Assembly: GCA_009809945.1 (NCBI GenBank) | Contig: WTPW01000354.1 | Coordinates: 321,976 to 385,975 of the forward strand | Direction of reading: 5' to 3' | Source: Gigaspora margarita | Lineage: Eukaryota; Glomeromycota; Glomeromycetes; Diversisporales; Gigasporaceae | Length of the DNA stretch: 64,000 nt | Shown: positions 35,416 through 47,772 of the stretch, piece by piece | Layout of the letters: each line of letters starts with the position of its first letter | Position numbering within the stretch: the stretch's first letter is position 1 | Notes under the pieces: generated by a model | Seen by the model: only the letters and a program-made list of their open reading frames with translations | Told to the model about the DNA's origin: nothing | Databases searched by the model: none | Translations under genes and position numbers: made by a program

Positions 35416-35493
35416 CAGTACACTCTGTCAAAACAGGTATGCATGGTGAAAAGGTTTACCAGGAACGCAGTCATGCAAATTGACGGAGTGTAT
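35416..35493. mobile_element. Very short TIR element
   Basis: TACACTCTGTCAAAA at the left and, on the complement, TACACTCCGTCAATT at the right. TA ends are consistent with a mariner-like duplication. A related inverted end occurs at 40545-40568. At ~78 bp it is at the lower limit for a MITE. Confidence 0.45.
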
Positions 35494-36111
35494 GGTTACC
35501 TTCCATCTAGAATGATAGTTCGCAAAATCTTGCATTTGATTGGACATTAAAAAATCTATGATTTCACATGTCGAAATTGCTGTGCTGGTGTAACGTATTA
35601 TCCTTTTTAATGTGCTGTATGGTTAACTTTTATTTATACCNGTATTTTTACGTGTTAATAGCTGTGATGGTGTGAAACGATCATATTGTGACCTTATCAC
35701 CTGCAAAATCTAACATTTACTGAATGTTACACATTCAATATATTCAGATCCGGATCTAAATTGCTATTGGTAAATGAATATAGGGCAATTTGATCTACGT
35801 GCAGATAGAATGGTATATTTTGTATTGATCAGGGGGCTTAGGAGGCTGAGTTCACGATTNTTTCGTTGTAGTTCTTTTGCCTTTCGTCATATTCTTTGAC
35901 NATCATTGATTATCAATTCATCATACCGGAAAAAAATTCGAAGAAAAAAAAATGTAAAATCTAAAAAATATGAAAAGTAGAATCATAACTATAGATAGGA
36001 GTGGGCATATAATACCAAAAGGATACTTTCTTTACTAGAATTTAAGTTGTTTTTAAACCGATTCGATTTTTTTTGTTTATTTTTCTAGTATGTTAAATAA
36101 ATAAATAAATA

Positions 36112-36325
36112 TATATATATAATATATATATATACTATATATATATATATGCTATATATACCAGGAACGTTAATGTACCAGGAACGTTAGTGCATACCAG
36201 GAACGTTAGTGTATGGTTTTACTGGCATCTAAATCGAAGGCAAAATCTTAAAGCTGATTGGTAAACACATTTTTTCTCACAATCATTACCTGGTTTAAGT
36301 AACATAAAATTTCTAATTTTAGAGG
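36112..36325 (+). repeat. TA microsatellite, 3x short tandem, dispersed repeat
   Basis: A TATATA tract is followed by three copies of TACCAGGAACGTTAGTG. Next comes GTATGGTTTTACTGGCATC, then AAAATCTTAAAGCTGATTGG, which recurs in the same orientation at 37238-37380 and partially near 35455-35550. Confidence 0.6.
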
Positions 36326-36518
36326 AGGTTAAAGCGGAATGAAATTTAGTTAGGGCCAAGGTTATAATTTTTATGCAGTTAGAGGGTTTATATATTTATA
36401 TATCAAGAATGCGATTTATGCAGTGTATAGATCATGTATTCATTAACTCCCACTCTAACCGTCGTAAATTGCACGATATCGGGTCATAAGACGATAAATA
36501 TTCGTTCTTCCTTAATAA

Positions 36519-36565
36519 ATGANTGGCTTACATGTGCCGCTGCACGGCACATGTAAGCCAATCAT
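36519..36565. repeat. Near-perfect palindrome next to ambiguous bases
   Basis: ATGANTGGCTTACATGTGCC and its complement, separated by a few bases (CTGCA centre). Six or seven undetermined bases lie within the next 200 bp. It could be a true hairpin or an assembly fold-back. The minus open frame at 36528-36743 crosses the ambiguous bases and is not supported. Confidence 0.55.
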
Positions 36566-37237
36566 TTACTTTGATGGATATTCTGATAATGACTTCATTA
36601 TTANGATCATTGGGATTGCCATTTAAAGTAAAATCGGGTTTAAAAATTTGGCCAACATTTGATTCNATTATTAAGGTTAATAATANAAAATGATTCATNA
36701 TACCAGTACNATCACATGAATGTTCCGTTCTTTTAATGTTCACCAGGTGATTTTTGAAAAATCCTTTTTTGGTAATAATAGTTTTTATATTATCCCGCTA
36801 TCACAAATTTCCTGTTCCGCACCAAAATATCTACTAATTTTTTATGTGAGTGTATAAAAAACGGTAATTGGCGCTGCTTAATAATGAGAATTAAAAAAAA
36901 TTCAATTGCACTTTGCCATTTTTGATTCGCTATATCCAAAGATCGTAATCAGACTGTGAGAAAATTTAAAATAAGATAATCAATTATGAAAGTACTATAT
37001 CTGTAATTATTGCGACATATAATAATTTGCATGGTAAAGTCATGATAAATTCCCCAAAATTCGTAATTAATCTATTACTATGAATTAATAATCAATTTTC
37101 GTCTATTTATATTTTTTAAATTGAATTTCGTTCGTTATGCGCACTTCGTATCTTTGAAATTTAAAAAATTGACTTCTGTTCATTATCCACACTTTATATT
37201 AGATTAACTGAGATACGGATAATGTTAATAACATGCA

Positions 37238-37590
37238 TTAGTACCAGAAACGAGTAGATGGTTTTACTATAGCATAAATCGAAAGCAAAATCTTAAAGCC
37301 GATTGGCTATACAAAGCATGATTTGTCTCATGACACATCATAACCCGTTTTTATGTAACATAAAAAATTGTACCAAAATTCCTGTCGAGATACGTCGGAG
37401 TGCATCGGAATCATGGTCGGCTGGATATTGATCAATTTTGCCCCAAGATCATAAAAAATTTTACTACTGAAATCATATCAATTCATTAAGTATAGAACCT
37501 GCTAACAACTAAGGCTAAACACCGACCTGATCTGATGCATCTGACCCGGAAATTTGGGATAACCCTGTAAAAATCGGGAATTAACCCTAG
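37238..37590 (+). repeat. Two dispersed repeats, second copies
   Basis: 37238-37380 repeats the 36160-36320 block; 37378-37590 is the CpG-richer partner of 6130-6370. Neither has coding potential. Confidence 0.6.
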
Positions 37591-38980
37591 TTGAATCCAG
37601 ATATACTTCGTACGAGTACTGAGTGACATCACATGCTGCGCAGTTACTTTATTATTTATACTACGATCTCATATATATGCATGGTGTGTTTAGGATTATT
37701 ACATTTTCTATAATGGTAAGTGTAATACTTACCTTATAATTATCAATCGATACAATTAAAAATCATAACTTTCTAAAAATGAATCATTTAAATTGAATTT
37801 CATGTGATCGTACTTGGATTTATAGTGACCTAAAGTTAGCATCAGCTGTGATAATTAATAAAAAAATATTAATTTTTTAAAAAACACCATACGGACTGTA
37901 ATGTCATACTCAGTGCCAATATTTATCACGTTCCTGGTTTTAGCGCGACTGCGTCGCGCAGCTACCCTAATTGTATCAGCTTTGAGAGGTTATCTGATTT
38001 AAAAATACTAATAGCCTAATGGTCACATGATCCTATCTAAATTAATGATGCTGCCCGAAACTATATAGTTTCGGATTGACCGAAACCGAAACTGGCATTA
38101 CCAGTTTCGGGCATGATCTTCTTGGCCGAAACTTGCCTAAAGACCGAAACTATACCAATATGCCGAAACTGTACTAAAACTCCGAAACAGGCCTGCTAAT
38201 TAAATACTAAAGTTCATTTCGCAGACAAAGTAATTCCGGTCATTATTGTTAGGGTCAGGTTAGAATTAGTTAATGTTAGTGTAATTTATAATAAAAAAAA
38301 AAACTTTCAGTAGAATGAGCTTCGATCGGTAAAATTTATGTGCATAATTTTAAACTTTATAAGGATTATGGTTATTCTAGAATGATCTACATATCAGTCT
38401 TGAATTTGATTGGCCCTTGCGACTTTTTTTCGAAAATTTTTTATACAATTAGTTTAATATAAATGGGATAGTAAAAATTTTAATAATCCACAATAATCCA
38501 CGCTCGTTAGCTTTCGGTAAAAAAATAAATGAGACTCGAAAAATTGCAAGTTTTTACACATATACGTATGAATACCCAAGAACATTGTCTTAATCTTCGC
38601 CAACAAGACGGTTAAAAACTTTTTGTTTGCTTAATATCTTTTTATTTATGTTAATTCCGCTTGTAAACATTACTTACCAATTAGTTTTTAAGATAAGCTT
38701 TCAAATATAGGTCCTTATCGCTGAATAATACGTACTAGTTTAATCTATGTTATAGAGTATTTTTAAGGAGTTTCCTCAATATAGCCCACTAGCGATCAAG
38801 ATAACGCAATACGTGGATATTAAGGGTGCTCTCAAGCATCTTTATAAGTGTAACTAGCTAGCTATGAAGGTCATGCACAAGTACTACGATTAATTGAAGT
38901 AAACCTTATGGTAATTTTACCGAAGATTCACATTGTGAAATGCAGATATTAAATTTTGGCCAATCAGCACAACTTTATGA

Positions 38981-39014
38981 TAAAAAAAGATGGTCTCTGA
39001 CCATCTTTTTTTTC
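38981..39014. repeat. Perfect A/T-flanked hairpin
   Basis: AAAAAAAGATGGTC, loop TCT, then the exact complement. It looks like an intrinsic terminator but lies in a eukaryotic transposon with no gene upstream, so no function is assigned. Confidence 0.6.
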
Positions 39015-39213
39015 ATCACGATAATGAACTCAATTTAAACAATTGTCATGATCGTTTGGTGAACCTATTTAGGGAAACATTTGAAAACACCCCTACAAAA
39101 CGATCGCTTTTAAAGTAAGTGTGAATACTTACTATTTTTCAAAACCATTTTAGGTTTACTTCATTTACATCAAGAGTATAAGGGTATTTCTCAAGGGCTC
39201 AAGGGTATAAACC

Positions 39214-39348
39214 AATTTTGCTGACAACTACTTCGCTGACAGCCATTTTGTCAACAAATTTCATCTGATTTAATTGGAGTTGGCCTACTTTATAATTAGT
39301 GTTGACTAACACAAAGTGGCTGTTGGCGAAATGGTTGTCAGCGAATTC
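39214..39348. mobile_element. ~135-bp nested MITE
   Basis: AATTTTGCTGACAACTACTT at the left pairs with the complement of GGTTGTCAGCGAATT at the right; the arms extend ~35 bp with several transitions. Lies inside the hAT-like element. Confidence 0.55.
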
Positions 39349-40584
39349 TATCAGAATTATTAAGATAAGTAGGGTTATTGCTTCATGCTTTTTATTGTTA
39401 ACAATGCACTAACGTTTCACTATTGCAATATTTTTTAGATCAACAATTCTTTTTGGTGGTACATTACCTTCTTACTGTAGAAATTGAATAAGCAATGATG
39501 TTTTTTATTGTTTTACAGTATATAATAAATTCAATAATTTATCTATAATTTATCGATAAAAGCTTTATGTTATGAGAATAGCTAAAATTATGTCTTATAA
39601 TTGTGTACTTTTTTGATCACTAGAAAATTGAGTCTAGAGTAATGCTTGATACATCCTAAGAATCATTTATTTAATGGATTGTCTACTATAGCATAAATGG
39701 ATTGGGAAGATAAACTAAATTCGCTACAATGTATTGCATCAAATCTTTTGATAATTCATTCTCATAATCTTATCTATCGAGTTACAATATAACTTGAAGA
39801 GTGCATATATTGCAGATTTATAACTTTAGAAAACAGCTTTGCCTCTGAAGTTTTGAAAAACAATTGCATGCTAAAGAGTCTGATATTTATTCATTTGTTG
39901 AAATTTATATAGTAAACCTGTGCCCTTTGAGCAAAATCTGAATTACAGTTTCAATTACAAGTATGTACAGATGTAAGGGTTTGTTTATGAAAATACAACA
40001 ATATCTATGTGAGGATTTATGAATATTTGTTATTGTGTAAAACCTTTAATTTTAAAAAGATATAAATTTATAAAACAAAATAAAAACTAAGCGAGTTAAA
40101 AGATTTAACGGCCTCATGTTTAATTGGTCAGATTTTCTTAGCTCTACATATAAATTTAGTTTCAGTAAAGTTTTGGAATTCCTGCATAGTTTCGGACTTT
40201 CAGCATAGTTTCAGAATTTTGGCATAGTTTCGGATTAGTTTCAGATTAGTTTCGAGAGTTTCGGTTTCGGTCATTAGCTCAAAATAGTTTCGGGCAGCAT
40301 CATTAATCTAAATATAATTAGCCAAATAATATTTATTCATACATATTCAGTTATACAAAATCAGATTTGAGCCAATTAAATTGATTAATTTTACCTTACA
40401 AATCCGATATCTTATAGAACTCTTATAGATATCTGATATTTTGAGTATCGGTTATCAGAAATGACAGGTTATCAGATTTGAATTATGAAACCAATATGGT
40501 GGATCAACTTTTTATCAGTTATGAAAGGTTATCAGTTTTGACAGATTAGTTTTGACAGGGAGTACTGTAATCAAAATTAATTGT

Positions 40585-40690
40585 TCAGTAAAATAATTGA
40601 AATTAAAATTTTTAGTAAAACAATCGAAATTTAATTTTTTAGTAAAACAATCAAATTAAATTTTTTAGTAAAACAATCGAAATTTAACTT
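40585..40690. repeat. ~27-bp tandem repeat, locus 2
   Basis: Four copies of the AGTAAAACAATCGAAATT unit also seen at 35345-35410. Just upstream (40545-40568) lies GTTTTGACAGGGAGTACTGT, the inverted counterpart of the end at 35416. Confidence 0.65.
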
Positions 40691-41415
40691 TTTTTAAAAA
40701 GATTTTATGTTTACTCTTTTTCTAATAAAACTAGAATAACACAGCACTTAGCGCACATGTCTCATTTTAAATATAATATATCACCCTTTTTGCAAATCTG
40801 GTCCTTCTTTTTATATCATAAGCGTCTTTAACAACCTCAATCTAATTCACACAAAATCAAGTTCTAATCATGTTTTATAATCATGTAAACATGATCTAAA
40901 TTTAGAAATAATTATAAATCTTTTGCTATGATCTTTTATAATCTTTGAAGATTAATAGCATTGAATATATTTTACTGGTACATTCATTCTTGGTTTAGTG
41001 CAACTGCGTAACTATTGATTAAAAAACAAGAAGTTCTCATTCCTAAAATTTAAATGAATGGACATTTTGGATATCAACCTATAAAAAGCAAAATTGAATG
41101 AAAAATCTTTCTCAGAAGTATAATTAAATAAAAAATATTAGATAAATAGTAGATGCAGGGATAAACCAATTTAATTTTTATTAAACAAAATAGTAACCAA
41201 TTCTTCCTTCAGAATAGTAGACCATTCAAAAATTAAAATGGTAAAATCCCATGAAGTTTACTGGCCATCCCAATAAACGCATCCTTTTTAGTACTTGTAA
41301 GGATAAAATACAGTATATTACTTTATTTAGAAGTAAGCAATATAATACCCTAGCTTCATTGGCTGTCCCAACAGGTACAAGAAGCCCCATCCATCTAACT
41401 ATTTATTATTCTTTA

Positions 41416-41847
41416 CACAGGTTGAACAAATAAATACCGGGTACATACCAGATACATAATGGGAAACAAGTTTCCTGGTATGTACCGGTATTCAACCAGG
41501 GATCCGCCAAATAACAGATGCATATCAGTAGCATATAGGATACATAACAGTAAGCTACCGGGAGGTAGGTCAATATTGGTAATATAACAGTAACATACTA
41601 GGACATCCCGGTATCTTACTGTTAGTCCAAATATGACTAACAGTAAGATACCGGGATGTTCTGGTATGTTACTGTTATGTTACTGATATCGACCTACCTC
41701 CTGGCAGCTTACCATTATATATCCTATATGCTACCGATATGCATCCGTTATTTGGCAGATCCCTAGTTGAATACCAGGTACATACCGGGAAACTTGTTTC
41801 CTGTTATGTATCTGGCATGTACCTGGTATTTATTTGTTCAACCTGTG
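41416..41847. mobile_element. 432-bp foldback element, Harbinger-like
   Basis: Two ~214-bp arms form one long inverted repeat with its centre near 41632. The ends are CACAGGTTGAAC and complement, with TTA on both sides (41413-41415 and 41848-41850). A 3-bp TWA duplication plus a CACAGGT terminus links it to the 26045-29151 element. Arms contain TACCGGGTAC and GGTATGTACC motifs. The two open frames across it have no family resemblance. Confidence 0.75.
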
Positions 41848-41919
41848 TTATCTACTTACACTTTTGTTGTGCACAAGCCTTACGAATTTCTTGCAAAAGT
41901 TTGTAGATCCTTAATAATA

Positions 41920-42541
41920 CAGTCAACTCTTTTTTATACCAGTGTTAGCACATGATCAAGTCAATTAGTGAAGTCATATGGCTTCACTAATTGAACTTAG
42001 TATTATGACCTGTTATGATCTAGTTATGTGTCAATACTGCTTTATACTAGGGTGTCCAGAATTATGCAATGTGATTGGGTAAATTATGCGATTTCACTAA
42101 GGTCAATTATGCGATAGATGTAAATTATGCATTTTCTTAATTAGATTTTGTTAATTATGTCAACTTTTCAGAATATTTCAAACATTTTTGCAGAAGTTTC
42201 AGAATTCACACTTCATCAAATCATATTTTCTGCCAATCAAATCTCACTCATGTGCTTTATGCTTTTTTTCTTAATTATGCAAAGCGAAAAAATGGCATAA
42301 TATTGCATTGCATAATCCTGAACAACCTATTTTATACTAAATCTCCTTATAACGAACTCTTTAGAATTTTATAATAGTTCAGTATAAAAAGAGTTATAGC
42401 TTCTTAAGAAAACATAGTAATTTTATATAGCAAACTTTTTTTTAAAGGCCAGAACAAAGTATGCCTCTGAGCATCTCCATAGGGAGTTATATAAAAAAAT
42501 AATAGCCAAAACCAACAGTTCGTTATAGAAAGAGTCAACTG
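41920..42541. mobile_element. Tc1/mariner (pogo-like) MITE, interrupted
   Basis: CAGTCAACTCTTT at the left, complement of AAAGAGTCAACTG at the right, TA on both sides (41918-41919 and 42542-42543). TATAACGAA-type internal sequence fits pogo/Fot-like ends. Without the nested hAT element it would be ~330 bp. Non-coding. Confidence 0.7.
42048..42329. mobile_element. 282-bp hAT-like MITE nested in the mariner element
   Basis: TAGGGTGTCCAGAATTATGC at the left and TAGGTTGTTCAGGATTATGC on the complement at the right. The 8-bp flanks CTTTATAC and TTTTATAC differ by one C/T. No ORF. Confidence 0.72.
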
Positions 42542-43028
42542 TACAAAGTAACATTATAGATATCATTTGCAATATCATTTGAAATCATCTGAAGTAGCCA
42601 AATTCGCATAGAGAATATTGTGGCTAAGAACAGAAGAAATAAAAAAAAGAGTTAGAAGAAATAAAAAAAGAGAAGAAATAAAGGGGTCACTTATTTGGGG
42701 TACCTATCGCCAAAATAGAAATGTCATTGTCAGAAATCTGATTTTTGGGGTTATACAATAACATAACCAATAATATTAGGAACCTCTAAAATAGAGGTAA
42801 ATTATGTGACTATTCGTGAAGCAAAACAATAAATAAAGCAAAAAACTGAAAAATACAAAAACTAGCAGTTAAATTTGCCTCATCGATAATACCTCAGAAT
42901 TTCTTAATTTTTGTAAAAATAGTAATAGTTTGGTCTTTTAGGGTTCTCTGTATTTAAAACTAGAGCAATTACTCAGTTTTTGGTCTGGATTACCTGATCA
43001 GATTAGAAAATCACCTCAGGAGGTTAAC

Positions 43029-43208
43029 AGGACCCCGAAATATACATAGATAGGTCAGATATGAGTTTGCTTATTTTTGAGGTTTTTTATACAGATCTTT
43101 TCTATTTATAGTAATTTTTTTGCTTATTTTTAAAGTTTTTTTGCAGATCTTTCCTTTTTTAGTAACCCTATAATTAACCTGACCTATCTATGTATATTTT
43201 AGGGTCCT
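43029..43208. mobile_element. 180-bp hAT-like MITE
   Basis: AGGACCCCGAAATATACATA at the left pairs with the complement at the right (arms ~40 bp). Perfect 8-bp duplication AGGTTAAC at 43021-43028 and 43209-43216. Confidence 0.75.
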
Positions 43209-43216
43209 AGGTTAAC

Positions 43217-44756
43217 AAATAAGCTAGAAAGACAATTTTGCTTATATATAACTACCTAAAACCTAATCTAACCCAATATAGAATGACTCTAACCTTAGTT
43301 AAATTAAAAAATTATTAAATGAGTTGCCTCTGCTTTAGATGTCTTCAAAATGGGTCTTAAACATGTTATTCAACTAATAAAAAAATATTTTGCTTATATT
43401 TGGTTACCTATTCCTTCTTGTAGTTGAGAAAAGTTTTTATTTACAATTATCTTTTAAAAGATGTTTAAGTAAAAATTCATTAAAAATGTTAAATATGTTG
43501 TACTTCAATCAATGCAAATAATAAATTTTAATAAAAAAATTTTTTTTGCAATTTTAAATATGGCCATACAAATTTAATTACTTTGTTTATAACATGAAAC
43601 TTTTAATTAGACCCAGCTGACCAGCTTTTTTTTTTAATTTCATATATAAAATTTATAAAATTATAAAAAAATTTTTCACTTGGTTATTAAAACATATAAA
43701 AAATTTTTTCAGAAGTTTCCAAATTTTGATCTAGCCAGGTTATAAAAACCAATTAATTAATTTTATATGGCCTATTAAAAATTTTCATCAAATTTTTTCA
43801 AATATTTGCTAATATTCAAATAAAGATCTGTGATTTGATATCCAAATTTTTACATGGCCCTGATATGATTTCAAAATTTTCTTAGAACAAAGTTAGTTTT
43901 ATAAGCAAAATTTCGAGATAAAAGTGATTTTTTTAAATAAAAACCTTCAATTTTTTTTTAATTTTAACATTCCATACTAATCATTTATGTAAATTCGACG
44001 TGATAAATAAAAGCTTGATATCCAAATCGGGTAGAATTTGATTAAGTTAACGAATTTGATTGAAACAACGAATCTGATTGAGATATGAATTTGAATAGAT
44101 TACTTCTACTGATAAAGCTTCCTATAGAGTCAATTTCCAAAACAGTAATATAAATAGAAAATGCACAGTATTGTAAGTCTGGAGCTATTATAATAATTTT
44201 TCAACAAATATTTATAATTTTATTTATATAATTGATAGGCTTACTTCTATGATAATGAGAAAGTAGAGAAGCACTTATAACTCTTTTAAAAGTAGAATGT
44301 TTGCAAAAAAACATAAATATAAAATAAAAAACTAGTATCATGCAAAAAAATAGGAACAAAGTATAGCAATTGCTGTATTAAAAATTGTAAAACAGGGGGA
44401 TCATAGTGTGATATAGGCTATGCAGTATATTCAGCCAATTATAAACACAGAAGACACAGATAGACAAGATCAAGTAATACTAATTTATTACTTATTGTCA
44501 TAAAAACAGAGTGTTCTCTTCTATGCTCTGAACAACTACAATATATCTTCTCAAAATCTGTATTATTTTATAATACAAGATTGATAGTATAAATTTATTT
44601 TTTTGATTTGAAATCAATATCTGTTCAACGTTTAAAAAATTGAATTATAGATGAATCTAGAAATGAATTAAATCACTGTATTGTATATTCATAAGAGGAT
44701 AATATAGAAAAAAAATGAACATTAGGCTTTTTTACATTTTCAAAAAGCGAGTGAGA
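43217..44756. other. AT-rich DNA, nothing recognised
   Basis: No ORF, RNA gene or clear repeat. Homopolymer and AT runs only. Confidence 0.4.
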
Positions 44757-46939
44757 TGGGTAACTTAGATGAAATATATAATGTTGATCTTGTTACTATC
44801 AAGGAGATAGTATCAAAAGGATACCTATAAAGCATTTACTTATTTTAAGAAATTGCTGATATGGGTTCTGCTCAAGAAATAGATGTTTTTGGTAGTTTTT
44901 ATCTCAATGGAATTGAAGTTGAAAAGGACAAACATAGGACATTGAATATTTCAAAAAGCAGGAAAGAAAGTGATGTTGATAGAGTATTTAATGTTAGAAA
45001 ATTATCTTAAGAAATTTGGTATCGATAAGGATGAAAAAAAGGAATTCTTTTATTATCAACCATCTGCAGAGATGGGCACATTATAGGAACATATAATGTG
45101 TGATGTTTTATCATAATGGACACGGAGTAGAAAAAGATGAATGCAAGCATTTATTTACTATTAGAAAATGCAGAAATGGGCTCACTATAGAAACATTCAA
45201 TATTCGATGTTGTAATTACAATAGACACAGAGTAAAAAAAAGATGAACACATAGCATTTATTTATTTCCAAAAATCTGCAAAGATGGAAATTGATAAAGA
45301 AATATTTTATGTTGAATATTTTTATTGATATGGAATTGGATTTGAAAATGATGAAAAAAAGGCCTTTATTTATAAAAAATCTGCAAAAATAAGTAACTCT
45401 AAAGGAACAATAAGGTTGGATATTGTTCTAAACTTGGAATTGGTATCTATAAGGACAAGGAAAAACATTCATTTATTATCAAAAATCTGTTGATATGGGC
45501 ACGTAATAGGAACATTTGATGTTGGACTTGTTATAACAATGGAGACAGAGTAGAAAAAGATGAGCACAAGGCATTTATTTATTTCTAAAAATCTGCTGAT
45601 AAATGCTAACGGGCCATTTGCTACTGGATATTGTTATCAAAAGGAATTGGAGTTAAAAAGGATAAACAAAGACCATTAATTTATTATCAAAAATCTTTAG
45701 AGATGGGCATGATGAGGGAACACCATAGTTGGAAGAAGTCAAAAAGGATGAGCATAAGGTATTCAATTGCTTTAAAAATTAGAAGATTTTAAAGAAATGT
45801 CTATGATTGATTATTGTTGATGGAATGATATTGGAATGCAAATATATATAGAGCAAGCTAATTATTGATTTCAAGGAGAATGAAGTAAATTTTATGAAAT
45901 CTTTAAATCAGAATATGGTGGTCTCAATATTTCTATAGATATAAAAATTGTTGGCAATGGTAAATACAATTTAGCTAGAATCATTAACAAATTTAAAGAT
46001 ATTAAAATGATTGAAAAGGGTTGTTTCTCAACTGTATATTTGGCCAAATAGAAAAGATCTGATCTTGTTAAATATTACCAATATATAAGTTTTGATTCTA
46101 ATTTTGTTGTGCTTAAAGAATTGTATGAGGCTAATTTAAATGAGGTATCTCATTAATTTAATTCTTTTGAATTGACTCATAATCCTAACAATTATTATTT
46201 TAGATAAAAATGCATTGTGAAATTGGAGTTGGGAATCCCTCATTCATGAAATATTTCAGAATAGCAAGAATTGAGAATGAAAATCACTTTTTCATGTTAA
46301 AATATGCATATATGGTTCTTTACTTCAGAATCTTCATAAAATTACTAAATTGAATTGGAAGGATAAATTGAATTTGTTATTCAACTTCTGATTTAAAAGC
46401 GATCCATTCACAATATTTTACAAGATAATTTACATGGTACTTATATTGTTGATCTCGTTCTTTTATTTCAATATTTCAGACAGTAGGATAATGAAATTTA
46501 TGTGGTTTTACCTTACATTGCACAAGAAACTTTAGAAAAACTGTACACTACAGCACCCAATACCCATTCATTTGGTAAAATCTTGTGGGAGATTTTGTTC
46601 AGATTATCAGCAACAATTTATTAAATCAAAACAAATTAAAAAACAAATCAGAAAACTCGTCTTTAATAGTTTATGACCATCTATAAGTAATAACATGATA
46701 AAATTAGATTGGGATCAAAATTCTGAAAACAGACTATCAGTAGAAAAACTTTGCAAGTTTTTAAAAAATGGCATGATACATCAACTGAAATAGAATCATA
46801 TGAATTTTTAAGGAGCCATCCTGACTATAAATGGATATTTTCAGGATTAATAGAATCAAACTTAATCATACTGGAATTTATCGAAACACCTGATATTGTT
46901 AGTAGTAGTAAAAAATTTCCTAATATAAAAAATTCTTAA
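44757..46939 (+). pseudogene. Sel1-repeat and kinase fusion pseudogene
   Basis: The first 1.1 kb decodes, over shifting frames, to about eight degraded Sel1-like repeats (IAFIYFQKSAKMEIDKEIFY, YFY*YGIGFENDEKKAFIY and similar). These helical repeats usually act as protein-interaction scaffolds. From ~45930 a kinase domain follows: FKDIKMIEKGCFSTVYLAK (glycine loop) and VVLKELYEA (Lys). A likely GT...AG intron spans about 46144-46203. Then come CEIGVGNPSFMKYFRIARIE, LPYIAQETLEKLYTTA (APE changed to AQE) and HSFGKILWEIL. The tail at 46751-46939 is an open frame fragment. No clear HRD or DFG motif survives. Sel1-kinase architectures are common in Glomeromycotina. Dead gene. Confidence 0.78.
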
Positions 46940-47337
46940 ATTAATTATGATTATATGCTCAAAATACCATGTTAACTTGAGCATAAATTATTGCGCTTTG
47001 CAAAATAATGGAACCTTTGCAGATCACATTGTCGTGTGAGAATCAAATTTTTTGAGATTTTAAGAATTAAACTAATTTCAAAGAAATATAAATATAACTA
47101 ATCAAAAATATAATATAACAGACAATCTGGAATTTCAATAATTCTTAGCCATCATTATTAAAAAATCTCTGGGTCACATCTTTTTGCATAATTCATATAA
47201 TGTTAAGATAACATAAATTATATAAATTTTTAAAATAATAAACAAATCAAAAATTATTTTGTTTCCTATAAGAAATTTACTAAACTAAAATAATTGACAT
47301 GGTATAATAAGATTACATGCTTTTGGTCTCATTTTAT
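46940..47337. other. No gene recognised
   Basis: AT-rich flank of the Sel1-kinase remnant without recognisable features. Confidence 0.4.
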
Positions 47338-47410
47338 TATTGGAAGGCTAATTTTTAAATAATCACTTGGTCAAGTCAATCAATTTGGTTGATCTCACCA
47401 TATTTAATCT
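47338..47410 (+). repeat. Dispersed ~70-bp repeat, copy 2
   Basis: Partner of 35118-35190. Differences are mainly G/A and C/T (CTTGGTCAAGTCAAT against CTTGATCAAGTCAAT). Confidence 0.6.
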
Positions 47411-47414
47411 TTAT

Positions 47415-47772
47415 ACAATGAGAAGTTTTCATCTTGCAATCCTATTGAAATTTATCCTGATTGCTTAGATCTTAACATTATATACTTAAAAAAATATAAT
47501 GCTATATCTGATATATACTATACATGTATGTACGTACAATATATATTCCAAAATAATATTACTATGTTTACATATGTTTACACATTTTATAAATGCAAGG
47601 TTTTCATCTTGCAATCCTATTGTTAGTTATTCCTAATTGCTTAGATCTTAAAATTATATGCTTAAAAAAATAATGCTATATCTGATGTATACTATACACA
47701 TAAGTATGTACAACACATATTCCAAAATACTATTACTATGTTTACATGTGTTTATACATTTTATAAATGCCA
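47415..47772. repeat. Tandem duplication, ~180-bp unit
   Basis: Two adjacent copies share TTTTCATCTTGCAATCCTAT, TTGCTTAGATCTTAA, ATGCTATATCTGAT and TACTATGTTTACAT. No coding potential. Confidence 0.75.

Larger units (their letters stand above)
38043..40305. mobile_element. 2.26-kb hAT-like element with CCGAAAC arrays
   Basis: Perfect terminal inverted repeats TAATGATGCTGCCCGAAACT/complement and a perfect 8-bp duplication ATCTAAAT (38035-38042 and 40306-40313). Subterminal zones (38050-38200 and 40160-40300) each hold about eight copies of CCGAAAC or GTTTCGG. These resemble the clustered transposase-binding sites of hAT elements. The interior has no transposase ORF, so it is non-autonomous. 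It carries nested inverted-repeat sequences. Confidence 0.82.

Noticed and set aside
38981..39014. Intrinsic transcription terminator
   Set aside because: Bacterial-type signal without an upstream gene, inside a eukaryotic transposon.
38897..39165. Possible MITE with TGAAGTAAACCT ends
   Set aside because: Inverted ends are short and no target duplication is visible.
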